NCBI RefSeq assembly: GCF_014202825.1 | Contig: NZ_JACHHP010000006.1 | Location: forward strand, 1 to 64,000 | DNA: 64,000 nt | Origin: Chiayiivirga flava | GTDB lineage: Bacteria > Pseudomonadota > Gammaproteobacteria > Xanthomonadales > Xanthomonadaceae | Direction of reading: 5' to 3' | In this document: in pieces, positions 1 to 13,603 of the stretch | Layout: each line of letters begins with the position of its first letter | How positions within the stretch are numbered: position 1 is the first letter of the stretch | The notes under the pieces: generated by a model | The model's database searches: none | Told to the model about the DNA's origin: nothing | Seen by the model: the letters and a program-made list of their open reading frames with translations, nothing else | Made by a program: the position numbers and the translations under genes

Positions 1-83
1 ACCGTCCTCAATGCGCGATGTCGCGATGAGATGCGGGCCACTGCAAGGGCATAGCACCAACGGGTCGGCGCAAGACAGTTGCT

Positions 84-124
84 CATCCGGCCCTGACGGG
101 CCACCTTCTCCCGATGGGAGACGG
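84..124. repeat. REP-like palindrome, single copy
   Basis: A short element of the family found throughout the window: a CATCCGGCCC lead followed by the hairpin CCTTCTCCCGATGGGAGACGG. It lies just downstream of the minus-strand Mth938-like gene, where it could act as a 3' transcript hairpin. No T-run follows, so a classical terminator is not claimed. The first 134 bases hold nothing else I can support; short open frames there are not gene-like. Confidence 0.6.
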
Positions 125-134
125 GCAGCAGGCG

Positions 135-527
135 TCAGAGTGGCGTGGGGGCTTTCGCAGGCAGCAGAAACACGGCAACAACACGCCGCCCCTCCGCCGC
201 CAGCAGGTTGAACGTCCGCGCCGCCGCGGCGTTGTCCATCGCTTCGATGCCGATGCCGCGCCGCAGGAAGGCCGCGAGCACGGACTGGGCCGGGAACACC
301 TGCCGTTCACCCGTTCCGAGCAGCACCAGCGCCGGCTCCAGCGCGAGCACGGCGGCCAACGCGGGCTCGTCGAGTTCCTCGACCCGCGTCGGCGGGAAGT
401 CGGTCAACGCCGCATCGGGCGCCAGCACCAGGCTCGCGGAGAATTCGCGTTCGTCCACCACGATCCCGTGCGCGCCGACGCGACGCACCACGCGGTGATC
501 TTCCGCCCGATGCTCGATCAGCGGCAC
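135..527 (-). CDS. Mth938-like (Xcc1710-like) domain protein
   Basis: A 130-residue single-domain cytosolic protein of the Mth938-like/DUF498 family, whose bacterial role is unknown. The call rests on the pattern [14 protein letters not shown] followed by a conserved region with LLGTG (about residues 69-73) and a C-terminal part around [17 protein letters not shown]. Length matches the family (about 120-130). It starts 12 bases after the yhbY stop on the same strand, so the two form a likely operon. There is no signal peptide or membrane segment. Identity of the family is fairly secure; biochemical function is not. Confidence 0.8.
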   Translation of the reverse strand: MPLIEHRAEDHRVVRRVGAHGIVVDEREFSASLVLAPDAALTDFPPTRVEELDEPALAAVLALEPALVLLGTGERQVFPAQSVLAAFLRRGIGIEAMDNAAAARTFNLLAAEGRRVVAVFLLPAKAPTPL

Positions 528-539
528 GCGACGGCTCCC

Positions 540-842
540 TCAGCGAGGCAGCGCGATCTGCGGCTTCTGCGCATTCGCGCGGTACAGGCAGGCGATGTTG
601 CCGATGCGCTGGACCAGGGCCGCGCCGCTGCGCTCCAGCAGCTGCGCCACCATCGCATCGCGCGCGTCGCGGTCCTCGGCCGCCACGCGCACCTTCACCA
701 GTTCGTGATGATCCAGCGCAAGATCGAGTTCGGCGACCAGCGAATCGCTCACGCCCTTGGCGCCGATCAGGATCACCGGGCGCAGATCGTGCGCCAGGCC
801 GCGCAGATAACGTTTCTGGTTCGACGACAGCGGCGCGGACAT
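540..842 (-). CDS. yhbY: YhbY-family RNA-binding protein
   Basis: A 100-residue CRS1/YhbY (KH-like) RNA-binding protein, a family associated with the 50S ribosomal subunit precursor. The sequence shows [18 protein letters not shown] and a GAKG loop at residues 27-30 inside [13 protein letters not shown], the family's GxxG RNA-contact loop. It then shows [10 protein letters not shown] and the C-terminal IGNIACLYR strand. It is transcribed divergently from rlmE with 66 bases between the start codons, and reads into the Mth938-like gene. Divergent yhbY/rlmE is a conserved gammaproteobacterial arrangement and supports both calls. Confidence 0.95.
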   Translation of the reverse strand: MSAPLSSNQKRYLRGLAHDLRPVILIGAKGVSDSLVAELDLALDHHELVKVRVAAEDRDARDAMVAQLLERSGAALVQRIGNIACLYRANAQKPQIALPR

Positions 843-908
843 GGCTCGACCGGGGCAAAAAGGGCGGAAAGGGTATCATGGTGCCCCCTCGAACCCGCGG
901 TCGCGACC

Positions 909-1529
909 ATGGCAGCACGCAGCAAGAGCAGCCAGGCCTGGTTGCGCGAACACTTCTCCGACCCCTTCGTGAAGAAGGCGCAGGCCGAGGGCCTGCGTTC
1001 GCGCGCCGCCTACAAGCTCGAGGAGCTGGTCGCGAAGGACCGCCTGCTCAAGCCCGGCATGGTCGTCGTCGATCTTGGCGCCGCGCCGGGCGGCTGGTCG
1101 CAGCTGGTGCGGCGCGAGCTCGGCGACACCGGACGCGTCATCGCGCTCGACATCCTCGAGATGCCGTCGCTTGCCGGTGTCGAATTCATTCACGGGGATT
1201 TCAGGGAGCCCGGCCCACTTTCGCTGCTCGAAACCGCGCTCGCCGGGCAGCGCGTGGACCTTGTCCTGTCGGACATGGCGCCCAATATGTCTGGCGTCGA
1301 TGCAGTGGATCAGCCGCGTGCCATGTACCTTGCGGAACTGGCGCGCGATTTCGCCCAGACCCATCTGCGCCCTGGCGGCAACTTCCTCATCAAGCTCTTC
1401 CAGGGCGAGGGCATCGACGAGTACATCCGGGACTTGCGCAAACGCTACACGCAGGTGAAGGTGCGCAAACCCGAGGCGTCACGCAATCGATCCTCCGAGG
1501 TCTATGCGATGGCGGGCGGCAAACGGTGA
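909..1529 (+). CDS. rlmE: 23S rRNA (uridine-2'-O-)-methyltransferase RlmE (FtsJ/RrmJ)
   Basis: Uses S-adenosylmethionine to methylate the 2'-OH of U2552 in the 23S rRNA A-loop. The product has 206 residues, close to E. coli RrmJ. The SAM-binding motif [13 protein letters not shown] is at residues 53-65. The K-D-K-E catalytic tetrad is visible as K36 (AYKLEE), D122 (LSDMAPN), K162 (LIKLFQG) and E197 (SSEVY), two positions off E. coli numbering. The ATG at 909 was chosen because the [12 protein letters not shown] start matches the family; the longer open frame upstream overlaps yhbY and is not coding. ftsH follows after 37 bases, the usual rlmE-ftsH operon. Confidence 0.97.
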   Translation: MAARSKSSQAWLREHFSDPFVKKAQAEGLRSRAAYKLEELVAKDRLLKPGMVVVDLGAAPGGWSQLVRRELGDTGRVIALDILEMPSLAGVEFIHGDFREPGPLSLLETALAGQRVDLVLSDMAPNMSGVDAVDQPRAMYLAELARDFAQTHLRPGGNFLIKLFQGEGIDEYIRDLRKRYTQVKVRKPEASRNRSSEVYAMAGGKR

Positions 1530-1566
1530 GTCCCGTCGGACTCCAACGCTGGGCAGGAATGCAGGA

Positions 1567-3504
<1,938 letters not shown>

Positions 3505-3506
3505 AA

Positions 3507-3600
3507 GGCCGGGAATCGGGAGTCGGGATTCGGGAATCGTTGGAGCAACGACGAAGCCCGCTTTCGACGATTCCCGAGTCCCGATTCTCCATTTCCGGCC
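3507..3600. repeat. Long imperfect palindrome, GGGAATCGGGA-type repeat
   Basis: The whole ftsH-folP gap is one imperfect inverted repeat. The left arm (3507-3540) contains GGGAATCGGGAGTCGGGATT and the right arm (3567-3600) its near complement, around a loop of about 26 bases. The units resemble the GGGAATCGGGAATC repeats common between genes in Xanthomonadaceae, a different family from the CCTTCTCCC elements elsewhere in the window. It would form a stable mRNA hairpin between ftsH and folP and may lower read-through or protect the ftsH 3' end; that role is inference. Confidence 0.75.
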
Positions 3601-3604
3601 CAAG

Positions 3605-4504
3605 ATGTTCGACCTGACTCCCGTTCTGGATTGCGCCGGGCGCCGGCTCGCGCTGGATCGGCCGCGTGTGCTCGGCATCGTCAACGTCACGCCCGACTCG
3701 TTTTCCGACGGCGGCCGGCATGCCAGCGTCGACGCCGCCGTCGCGCACGCGCTGCGGCTGGTGGAGGAGGGCGCCGATGCGCTCGATGTCGGCGGCGAAT
3801 CGACACGTCCCGGCGCGGACGCCGTGCCGGTGGACGAGGAGTTGCGTCGCGTCGTGCCCGTGATCGAACGCCTGGTGCGCGAGACCGGGGTGCCGATCGG
3901 CATCGATACGTCCAAGCCCGAGGTCATGCGCGCGGCCGTCGACGCCGGTGCGGGCCTGATCAACGACGTGTACGCGCTCCGGCGCGACGGCGCGCTGGAC
4001 GCGGCTGCGGCGCTCGGCGTGCCCGTGGTGCTGATGCACATGCTCGGCGAACCGCGCGTGATGCAGGACGCACCGCATTACGAGGATGTCGTGGCCGACG
4101 TGCACCGCTTCCTCGCCGACCGCATCTTCGCGTGCGAGATGGCAGGCATCGCCAAGTCGCGCATCGTGGTGGACCCGGGGTTCGGCTTCGGCAAGACGCT
4201 TGCGCACAACATGGCGCTGCTGGCGAACCTTGCGCGCTTCGTCGAACTGGGCGTGCCGGTGCTGGCCGGGCTGTCGCGCAAGCGCAGCATCGGCGAGCTG
4301 ACCGGGCGCGCGGTCGACGAGCGCGTGTCCGGCTCGGTGGCCGCGCACCTGATCGCCGCACAGCGCGGCGCGCGGCTGTTGCGCGTGCATGACGTGGCGG
4401 CCACGCGCGATGCGCTCGCGGTGTGGGAGGCGGTGCACGCGCGCGAGCCCGCGCCGCGAAAGGCGGCGAACGGGCCGGGGTCGTTGTGGGGAGATGACGA
4501 TTGA
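3605..4504 (+). CDS. folP: Dihydropteroate synthase
   Basis: Condenses p-aminobenzoate with 6-hydroxymethyl-dihydropterin pyrophosphate to dihydropteroate in folate synthesis; this enzyme is the sulfonamide target. The product has 299 residues and a TIM-barrel pattern. Motifs: NVTPDSFSDGG at 27-37, DVGGESTRPGA near 60, IDTSKPEVMRAA, LINDVYALR, and the late VDPGFGFGKT and GLSRKRSIG motifs. The C-terminal tail after residue 280 is basic and probably disordered. ATG 3605 directly follows the palindromic repeat. The ftsH-folP order is conserved in gammaproteobacteria, where glmM often comes next; here a repeat array follows instead. Confidence 0.96.
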   Translation: MFDLTPVLDCAGRRLALDRPRVLGIVNVTPDSFSDGGRHASVDAAVAHALRLVEEGADALDVGGESTRPGADAVPVDEELRRVVPVIERLVRETGVPIGIDTSKPEVMRAAVDAGAGLINDVYALRRDGALDAAAALGVPVVLMHMLGEPRVMQDAPHYEDVVADVHRFLADRIFACEMAGIAKSRIVVDPGFGFGKTLAHNMALLANLARFVELGVPVLAGLSRKRSIGELTGRAVDERVSGSVAAHLIAAQRGARLLRVHDVAATRDALAVWEAVHAREPAPRKAANGPGSLWGDDD

Positions 4505-4522
4505 GGAGCTGCGCCTCGAACG

Positions 4523-4774
4523 CCCCCTTCCGCCTGCCGGCACCTTCCCCCGCACGCGGGAGAAGGATTCCTTCGCCGATATGCGCGGTGACTCGGTCAG
4601 CGTTGTCGGTGTTTGGCCACATACACCGAAGCGTCCTTCTTCCCCCGCACGCGGGAGAAGGATTCCTTCGCCGATATGCGCGGTGATTCGGTCAGCGTTG
4701 TCGGTGTTTGCCACACACACACCGAAGCGTCCTTCTCCCGCGCAGCGGGGGAAGGTGCCGGCAGGCGGAAGGGG
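4523..4774. repeat. REP-like composite array with a 95-bp tandem duplication
   Basis: Fills the folP-pncC gap. The left boundary CCCCCTTCCGCCTGCCGGCA and right boundary TGCCGGCAGGCGGAAGGGG are inverse complements, each fused to a hairpin of the CTTCCCCCGCnnGCGGGAGAAGG type. Inside, a 95-bp block (hairpin plus the spacer containing GATATGCGCGGTGA and TCAGCGTTGTCGGTGTTT) occurs twice, from about 4561 and 4656, with few changes. No gene is seen in 4505-4844. Confidence 0.8.
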
Positions 4775-4844
4775 CAGCTCCCATCGTCCACCACCCACCC
4801 ACCAGCACATGGAATAAAGCGTTCGACCGAACTAGTCTTCCCCG

Positions 4845-5348
4845 ATGCCCAGTTCCCGCCCCGACGACGCCACCCTGCACACCCTCGCCGAACGCATCGG
4901 CGCCCAGCTCCTTGCCCGCGGCCAGACCCTCGCCACCGCCGAGAGCTGCACCGGCGGCTGGATCGCCAAGACCATCACCGACATCCCCGGCTGCTCCGCA
5001 TGGTTCGACTGCGGCATGGCCGCCTACAGCTACGAAGCCAAGCAGGCCCTGCTCGGCGTCCGACCGCAGACGCTCGAAACGCACGGCGCGGTGAGCCGCG
5101 AGACCGTCATCGAGATGGTCTCCGGCGCGCTGGTGAACTCCGGTGCCGGCGTCGCGGTGGCGGTGACCGGCATCGCCGGGCCCGGCGGCGGCAGCCCGGA
5201 CAAGCCGGTCGGCACGGTGTGGATCGGCTGGAAACGCCGTGGCGGCTATGCCCGCGCGGACGTCTTCCATTTCGACGGCGATCGCGATGCGGTGCGACGC
5301 CAGACCGTGGTGGCGGCGCTGCAGGGCCTCGATGCCGTGATCGGGTGA
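4845..5348 (+). CDS. pncC: Nicotinamide-nucleotide amidohydrolase (CinA C-terminal domain, PncC)
   Basis: Hydrolyses nicotinamide mononucleotide to nicotinate mononucleotide, recycling pyridine nucleotides. This is the stand-alone CinA C-terminal domain of 167 residues; the N-terminal molybdopterin-like domain of full CinA is absent, as in E. coli PncC/YgaD. Visible motifs: TAESCTGGWIA (31-41, with the active-site serine), GCSAWFDCGMAAYSYEAK, and AVAVTGIAGPGGGSPDKPVGTV. It lies just upstream of lexA-recA, the same neighbourhood as in many gammaproteobacteria. The start follows a repeat array, so its own promoter must be close to the ATG. Confidence 0.94.
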   Translation: MPSSRPDDATLHTLAERIGAQLLARGQTLATAESCTGGWIAKTITDIPGCSAWFDCGMAAYSYEAKQALLGVRPQTLETHGAVSRETVIEMVSGALVNSGAGVAVAVTGIAGPGGGSPDKPVGTVWIGWKRRGGYARADVFHFDGDRDAVRRQTVVAALQGLDAVIG

Positions 5349-5375
5349 CCGGGGTTCAGGGCCAACCTTGACCGG

Positions 5376-5394
5376 TTGGTAGTAATACCACTAA
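5376..5394. promoter_or_regulatory. LexA operator (SOS box) of the Xanthomonas type
   Basis: TTGGTAGTAATACCACTAA is a 19-bp near-palindrome centred 42 bases before the proposed lexA GTG. It matches the reported xanthomonad LexA box pattern TTAGTAGTAATACTACTAA at all but two symmetric positions and is unlike the E. coli CTG-N10-CAG box. The position is right for lexA autoregulation and would control lexA and probably recA-recX by read-through. I found no second copy before recA or uvrB. Confidence 0.85.
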
Positions 5395-5426
5395 TATCCG
5401 GTCGTCGCGTTTCCGGATCTCCTGCC

Positions 5427-6107
5427 GTGTCGCCAGCCAGCGCGTCCGCCCCCCGCCTCACCGAGATCCAGCGGTCGATCCTCGCGTGGGTGGCCGAACG
5501 CATCGACGCCGGCATGCCGCCGTCGCAGACCGAGATCATGCAGGCCTTCGGCTTCAAAAGCCTGCGCGCCGCCCAATACCATCTCGAAGCACTGGAACGT
5601 TTCGGAGCCATCCGCCGTCTCCCCGGCAAGGCCCGCGGCCTGCAACTCGTCCGAGAAGCCATCCGCGACGACACCGTCACCGGCGACCTGTTCGAACCCG
5701 ACGCCGCAATCGGTCCCGACGACGCCGTCCGCCTCCCCATCCTCGGCCGCGTCTCCGCCGGCCAGCCGATCGGCGCCGACATCGGCTCCGACGCCAGCCT
5801 CGTGCTCGACCGCAGCGTCTTTTCGCCCTCGCCCGATTACCTGCTGAAAGTGCAGGGTGACTCCATGCGCGACGAAGGCATCCTCGACGGCGACCTCATC
5901 GGCGTGCACCGCACCCGCGACGCGCGCAACGGCCAGATCGTGGTCGCCCGCATCGACGACGAAATCACCGTCAAGGTCCTCGACTTGCGCAACGGCGGCC
6001 TCCGCCTCCTCCCACGCAACCCGGAGCATCTCCCCATCGACATCGACGCAGACCAGGACTTCGCCATCGAAGGTCTCTATTGCGGCCTCGTGCGGCCGAA
6101 CCGATGA
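5427..6107 (+). CDS. lexA: LexA repressor, SOS regulator
   Basis: Represses SOS genes and cleaves itself when RecA filaments form. With a GTG start at 5427 it has 226 residues. There is an N-terminal winged helix-turn-helix (about 12-76, with [20 protein letters not shown]), then a linker and the S24 peptidase-like domain. The autocleavage bond is A111-G112 in GRVSAGQP, with catalytic S146 (QGDSMRDEG) and K183 (EITVKVL). The open frame continues upstream through the SOS box, but a start there would put the operator inside the coding region, so GTG 5427 is preferred. The LexA box ahead implies autorepression. pncC precedes and recA follows. Confidence 0.93.
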   Translation: MSPASASAPRLTEIQRSILAWVAERIDAGMPPSQTEIMQAFGFKSLRAAQYHLEALERFGAIRRLPGKARGLQLVREAIRDDTVTGDLFEPDAAIGPDDAVRLPILGRVSAGQPIGADIGSDASLVLDRSVFSPSPDYLLKVQGDSMRDEGILDGDLIGVHRTRDARNGQIVVARIDDEITVKVLDLRNGGLRLLPRNPEHLPIDIDADQDFAIEGLYCGLVRPNR

Positions 6108-6301
6108 GCCTGCACAGGAAAAAGCCGCGCCCGGCCCCGGGCGATTCGCGCAGCACCGTCGCGGAGAATTCCGATGCCGACCCCAGGCCGCGCGAATTAA
6201 CGTCTGCACCACGCTCCGCGGTCGCAACCCCTGCGACGCCGGGCGCACACACTCCCGCCACACCACACAAGACACGAGCGCCTGTCATGAAGGAATCTGC
6301 G

Positions 6302-7330
<1,029 letters not shown>

Positions 7331-7334
7331 GGCA

Positions 7335-8186
7335 ATGGCGGCCGGCGGATCCAGGGGCCGGCCGGACGGCCCCTGGACGACGCGTGTCGGTCCGCGAGAG
7401 GGCGCAGACACCGCCGTCCATCGGTTCGACACCGACGCCGAGGCCAAGGCCAAAGCCAAGGCCGAAGGTGATGCCGGCGCCGATGCGATAGCCCCTCTCC
7501 CGCCGGGAGAGGGGTTGGGGAGAGGGTTCGGGCCGACGCCGAGCATCCAACCGCACGAAGCGGTCGGACGCGTACTACGCCCCTCCCAAGCGTCGATTCC
7601 CCACATCGAGCTCAGCGCTGAAGCACGCACGGGCGCCGCAGCTCGTCCCAGGTTGGAGCGCAACGCCGAAGACGACTTCGATCCAAACGCGCTCCGCTTC
7701 GATGAAGCATCTCAAGCGACGCGAGCGCCCCCCGACCGCGACCCACCCGACGCCTACCGTAAGGCCCTCGGCCTCCTCGTCCGCCGCGAACACTCACGCC
7801 GCGAACTCCGCCGCAAACTCGACGCCAAAGGCGCCGACGTCACCGCCGCCGAAACCGCTCTCGACACCCTTGCCGGCCAGGGCTACCAGGACGACACCCG
7901 CTTCGCCGAGATGCTCGTGCGCACCCGCATCGGGGGCGGCTACGGCCCGCAACGCATCCGCGCCGAGCTCGGCACCCACGGCATCGACGACGCCACCGTC
8001 ACCGCCCTGTTCGACGAAGCCGCGCCCGACTGGCCCGAACTCGCCATCGACGCACTTCGCCGCCGCTACGGCGCCCGCCCCGCGAAAGACAACGCCGAAC
8101 GTGTCAAACGCAGCCACTACCTGCTGCGCCGCGGATTCGACGGCGACAGCATCCGCGCCGCGGTGAAACACGATTTCGAGGACTGA
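7335..8186 (+). CDS. recX: RecX family regulator of RecA, with long N-terminal extension (start uncertain)
   Basis: RecX binds RecA and limits its filaments. The conserved domain is the last 150 or so residues: AYRKALGLLVRREHSRRELRRKL, GYQDDTRFAEMLVRTRIGGGYGPQRIRAEL and the C-terminal RVKRSHYLLRRGFDGDSI. The ATG at 7335 has GGAGG nine bases upstream and gives 283 residues, against a usual 150-160. The first 120 residues are low-complexity (EAKAKAKAEGDAGADA) and include a translated REP-like repeat (IAPLPPGEGLGRGFG). A TTG at 7653 in the same frame would give 177 residues, nearer the family length. Domain identity is firm; the extension may not be translated. It lies 4 bases after recA. Confidence 0.85.
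   Translation: MAAGGSRGRPDGPWTTRVGPREGADTAVHRFDTDAEAKAKAKAEGDAGADAIAPLPPGEGLGRGFGPTPSIQPHEAVGRVLRPSQASIPHIELSAEARTGAAARPRLERNAEDDFDPNALRFDEASQATRAPPDRDPPDAYRKALGLLVRREHSRRELRRKLDAKGADVTAAETALDTLAGQGYQDDTRFAEMLVRTRIGGGYGPQRIRAELGTHGIDDATVTALFDEAAPDWPELAIDALRRRYGARPAKDNAERVKRSHYLLRRGFDGDSIRAAVKHDFED
7491..7527. repeat. REP-like element inside the recX reading frame
   Basis: GCCCCTCTCCCGCCGGGAGAGGGG followed by TTGGGGAGAGGG is the classical REP shape of the CCCTCTCCC/GGGAGAGGG kind. It lies within the 5' part of the long recX frame, which suggests either that the extension is really untranslated leader or that a mobile repeat was captured in frame. Confidence 0.65.
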
Positions 8187-8276
8187 GGGGCGGGCCTGCG
8201 CTTTCTCGAATCGCTCGCGCCGGAGCGGCGCTGTGCCGCAGCGGGCTCAGGCCGTCCGATGCCATCGTGTCGTTCA

Positions 8277-8528
8277 TCGCCCGCTGCTGTCCGGGGACGT
8301 TTCATCCAGGCCGCTGGATCCCAGGCGTCTCCCTGCTGTCGCCTCAATGCCTTGTCGGCTCGATCAGGCAAGGCCTCAACGCCCGTCGTCCCGGCGAAAG
8401 CCGGGACCCAGCGACGTTGTTCGGAGTGTTTTAACCATAGTGAAAACCAAGAAACGTCGCTGGGTCCCGGCTTTCGCCGGGACGACGGTAGAGGGAACGC
8501 TCGCGTTTCCCCGGACAGCGGCGGGCCG
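8277..8528. repeat. Nested inverted-repeat element (MITE-like) between recX and alaS
   Basis: The outer arms GCCCGCTGCTGTCCGGGGA (8279-8297) and TCCCCGGACAGCGGCGGGC (about 8508-8526) are inverse complements with one mismatch. An inner pair is a perfect 36-bp inverted repeat: 8383-8418, beginning CCGTCGTCCCGGCGAAAGCC, and its complement ending at 8488. The loop is AT-richer (TGTTTTAACCATAGTGAAAACC). The rest of the 621-base gap 8187-8807 holds no supportable gene; overlapping open frames read through the palindrome in several frames. Confidence 0.8.
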
Positions 8529-8807
8529 TCGCGGGGATGGCAAGAGAAAGGCGCGCGTGCCGCACCGCACCCATGAGCCCGCGCCGCCACGCGCATCAAT
8601 GCACTCGCGTACCCACGACGCGCCCACCACGCATCCACACACGTCCGCCGTCTCGCCGCCCCCCCACCTTCGCCCCACCACACCCCGCCTGCTACTCTCC
8701 GCACCCCGGCCGATTCGGTTGCGTACTCGAATGCCCACCCGCATCTTGAGCGTACCGCCGCGCCCCGCAGCCGCCGCCCCGCCCACTTTTCCGACGCCCG
8801 CACGCCC

Positions 8808-11759
<2,952 letters not shown>

Positions 11760-11850
11760 CATCAGGCGGCGCGACGGGCATCGGGCGCATTCCGCACAGA
11801 TCCGGGCGCATTCGAACGCCGTGCCGTCCCGCGCACGGCGAGGCGACGCA

Positions 11851-12699
11851 TTACGCGTCGCCGAGGATCCGCATCGACAGATCCACCGCCCGCACGTGCT
11901 TGGTCAGCGAACCGACCGAGATGTAATCCACGCCCGTGAGCGCGATCTCGCGCACGCGCTCCAGCGTCACGCCGCCGGACACCTCCAGCGGCACGCGGCC
12001 GGCGGCGATCGAGACCGCGCGGCGCATGTCGTCGAGGCTGAAATCGTCGATCAGCACCCGATCCACGCCGGCGTCGATGGCCTGGGTCAGTTCGTCGAGC
12101 GACTCCACTTCGCAGATCAGCGGCGCGGACGGATGCAACGTGCGCGCGGTCGTCGCCGCCTGCGCGATCGACCCGGCCGCGACGATGTGGTTCTCCTTCA
12201 GCATCACCGCATCGAACAGCCCGATGCGGTGGTTCATCCCGCCGCCGCAGCGCACCGCGTATTTCTGCGCGAGACGCAGCCCGGGCAGGGTCTTGCGCGT
12301 GTCGAGGATGCGTGCGCCCGTGCCCTGCACGCGTTCGACGTAGGCGGCCGTCGCGGTGGCCGTGCCGGACAGCACCTGGAGGAAATTGATCGCGCTGCGT
12401 TCGCCGGTGACCAGCGCGCGGGCGTCGCCGACAAGGTGAACGAACACGCCGTCCGCCTGCAGCCGCCCGCTGTCCTGCACCGCCCATTCGATCCGCACGT
12501 TCGGATCGAGCGCGCGGAAACACGCCTCTGCCCACGGCGCGCCGCACAGCACCGCGTTCTCGCGCGAGCGGATCGTGGCGCGCACGCGGCGGCCGGCGGG
12601 CAGCAGATCGGCGCTGATGTCGCCGCTGCCCACGTCTTCGGCCAGCGCCCGCGCGACGTCCGCCGCCACCACATCGGCCGGCGGCGGCACAGCGCTCAT
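11851..12699 (-). CDS. nadC: Nicotinate-nucleotide pyrophosphorylase (quinolinate phosphoribosyltransferase)
   Basis: Converts quinolinate and PRPP to nicotinate mononucleotide, CO2 and pyrophosphate in de novo NAD synthesis. It has 282 residues. The N-terminal domain contains LAEDVGSGDISADLLP; the barrel contains GERSAINFLQVLSGTATATA, ILDTRKTLPGLRLAQKYAVRCGGGMNHR and DAVMLKENHI, then IDDF and LEVSGGVTLERVREIALTGVDYISVGSLTKH near the end, all family signatures. ATG at 12699 overlaps the stop of the Trm112-like gene by ATGA, so the two are translationally coupled. It converges on alaS, with a hairpin around its stop codon. Confidence 0.97.
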   Translation of the reverse strand: MSAVPPPADVVAADVARALAEDVGSGDISADLLPAGRRVRATIRSRENAVLCGAPWAEACFRALDPNVRIEWAVQDSGRLQADGVFVHLVGDARALVTGERSAINFLQVLSGTATATAAYVERVQGTGARILDTRKTLPGLRLAQKYAVRCGGGMNHRIGLFDAVMLKENHIVAAGSIAQAATTARTLHPSAPLICEVESLDELTQAIDAGVDRVLIDDFSLDDMRRAVSIAAGRVPLEVSGGVTLERVREIALTGVDYISVGSLTKHVRAVDLSMRILGDA

Positions 12700-12962
12700 G
12701 CCGGGAACGCCTTGAGCTGGTCGGTGGCGATGGCCTCGTCTGGCAGCATCACCGGGATGCCGTCGTCGATGCGGTAGATGCGCTGGCCGTCGCGCGTGAT
12801 GAGCGCACCCTGCAGCGCTTGCGAGAGGCGCGTGCCGTCGCTTTGCTGCACGTCGCCCGCGGCGATGGCGCGATTGATCGATTCCATCTGCGCCGACGTC
12901 AGCGGCGTGACCGGCTGATGCGTGACGGGACAGCACAGGATGGCCAGCAGGCGTTTGTCCAT
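12696..12962 (-). CDS. Trm112/YcaR-like small protein with degenerate zinc site
   Basis: An 88-residue protein of the Trm112/UPF0434 (YcaR) family. The N-terminus MDKRLLAILCCPVTHQPV and the C-terminal IYRIDDGIPVMLPDEA match the family, whose members often act as small zinc-binding partners. The usual CPxC pair is reduced to CCPVTH, and no second cysteine pair is present, so the zinc ribbon looks lost. A middle stretch of about 25 residues makes it longer than E. coli YcaR (60). Stop codon and nadC start overlap (ATGA). Function unknown. Confidence 0.85.
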   Translation of the reverse strand: MDKRLLAILCCPVTHQPVTPLTSAQMESINRAIAAGDVQQSDGTRLSQALQGALITRDGQRIYRIDDGIPVMLPDEAIATDQLKAFPA

Positions 12963-13069
12963 GCCGAATGCACCGGAGCGGCGCAGGAATCCCTGCGGGA
13001 GCCGGAGATTCTGTCAGGCGCTCCCAGCCACTACAATAGCGGTTCGAACCACGCGCCGGGCCACGCCGC

Positions 13070-13603
13070 ATGAGCGATCACAGCACTCCGTCCGAGCCGG
13101 CGCCGCCTGCTGCGGCCCCGCGTGTGGGCATCGTGATGGGTTCGCGTTCGGACTGGGAGACGATGCAGCAGGCCGCGGCGCGGCTCGACGCGCTCGGCAT
13201 CGGGCACGAGGTGCAGGTGGTCAGCGCGCACCGCACGCCGGACCTGCTGTTCCGCTATGCGGAGCAGGCGCACGCGCGCGGCATCCGCGCGATCATCGCC
13301 GGCGCCGGCGGCGCGGCCCATCTGCCGGGCATGCTCGCGGCCAAGACGGCGTTGCCGGTGCTCGGCGTGCCGGTGCAGTCGAAGGCGCTCAACGGGCTCG
13401 ACTCGCTGCTGTCCATCGTGCAGATGCCGGCCGGCGTGCCGGTGGCGACGTTTGCGATCGGCGCGGCCGGTGCGGCCAACGCGGCGCTGTTCGCCGCGTC
13501 GATCCTCGCGCTGGACGACGCCCGCGTGCGCGAGGCGCTCGACGCCTTCCGTCGCCGCCAGACCGACGACGTGCTCGCCCACGCGGACCCGCGCCAGGCA
13601 TGA
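13070..13603 (+). CDS. purE: N5-carboxyaminoimidazole ribonucleotide mutase PurE
   Basis: Interconverts N5-CAIR and CAIR in purine synthesis, acting with PurK. It has 177 residues with a short disordered, proline-rich N-terminus. Motifs: [13 protein letters not shown] (20-32, substrate-binding GSRSD), [38 protein letters not shown] and [19 protein letters not shown]. The stop overlaps the purK start as ATGA, so the pair is a coupled operon. It is divergent from the Trm112-like/nadC pair, with about 107 bases between starts. Confidence 0.97.
   Translation: MSDHSTPSEPAPPAAAPRVGIVMGSRSDWETMQQAAARLDALGIGHEVQVVSAHRTPDLLFRYAEQAHARGIRAIIAGAGGAAHLPGMLAAKTALPVLGVPVQSKALNGLDSLLSIVQMPAGVPVATFAIGAAGAANAALFAASILALDDARVREALDAFRRRQTDDVLAHADPRQA

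Noticed and set aside
4501-4817. Several short frames in the folP-pncC gap
   Set aside because: They are translations of palindromic repeats in different frames with near-identical peptides, not genes.
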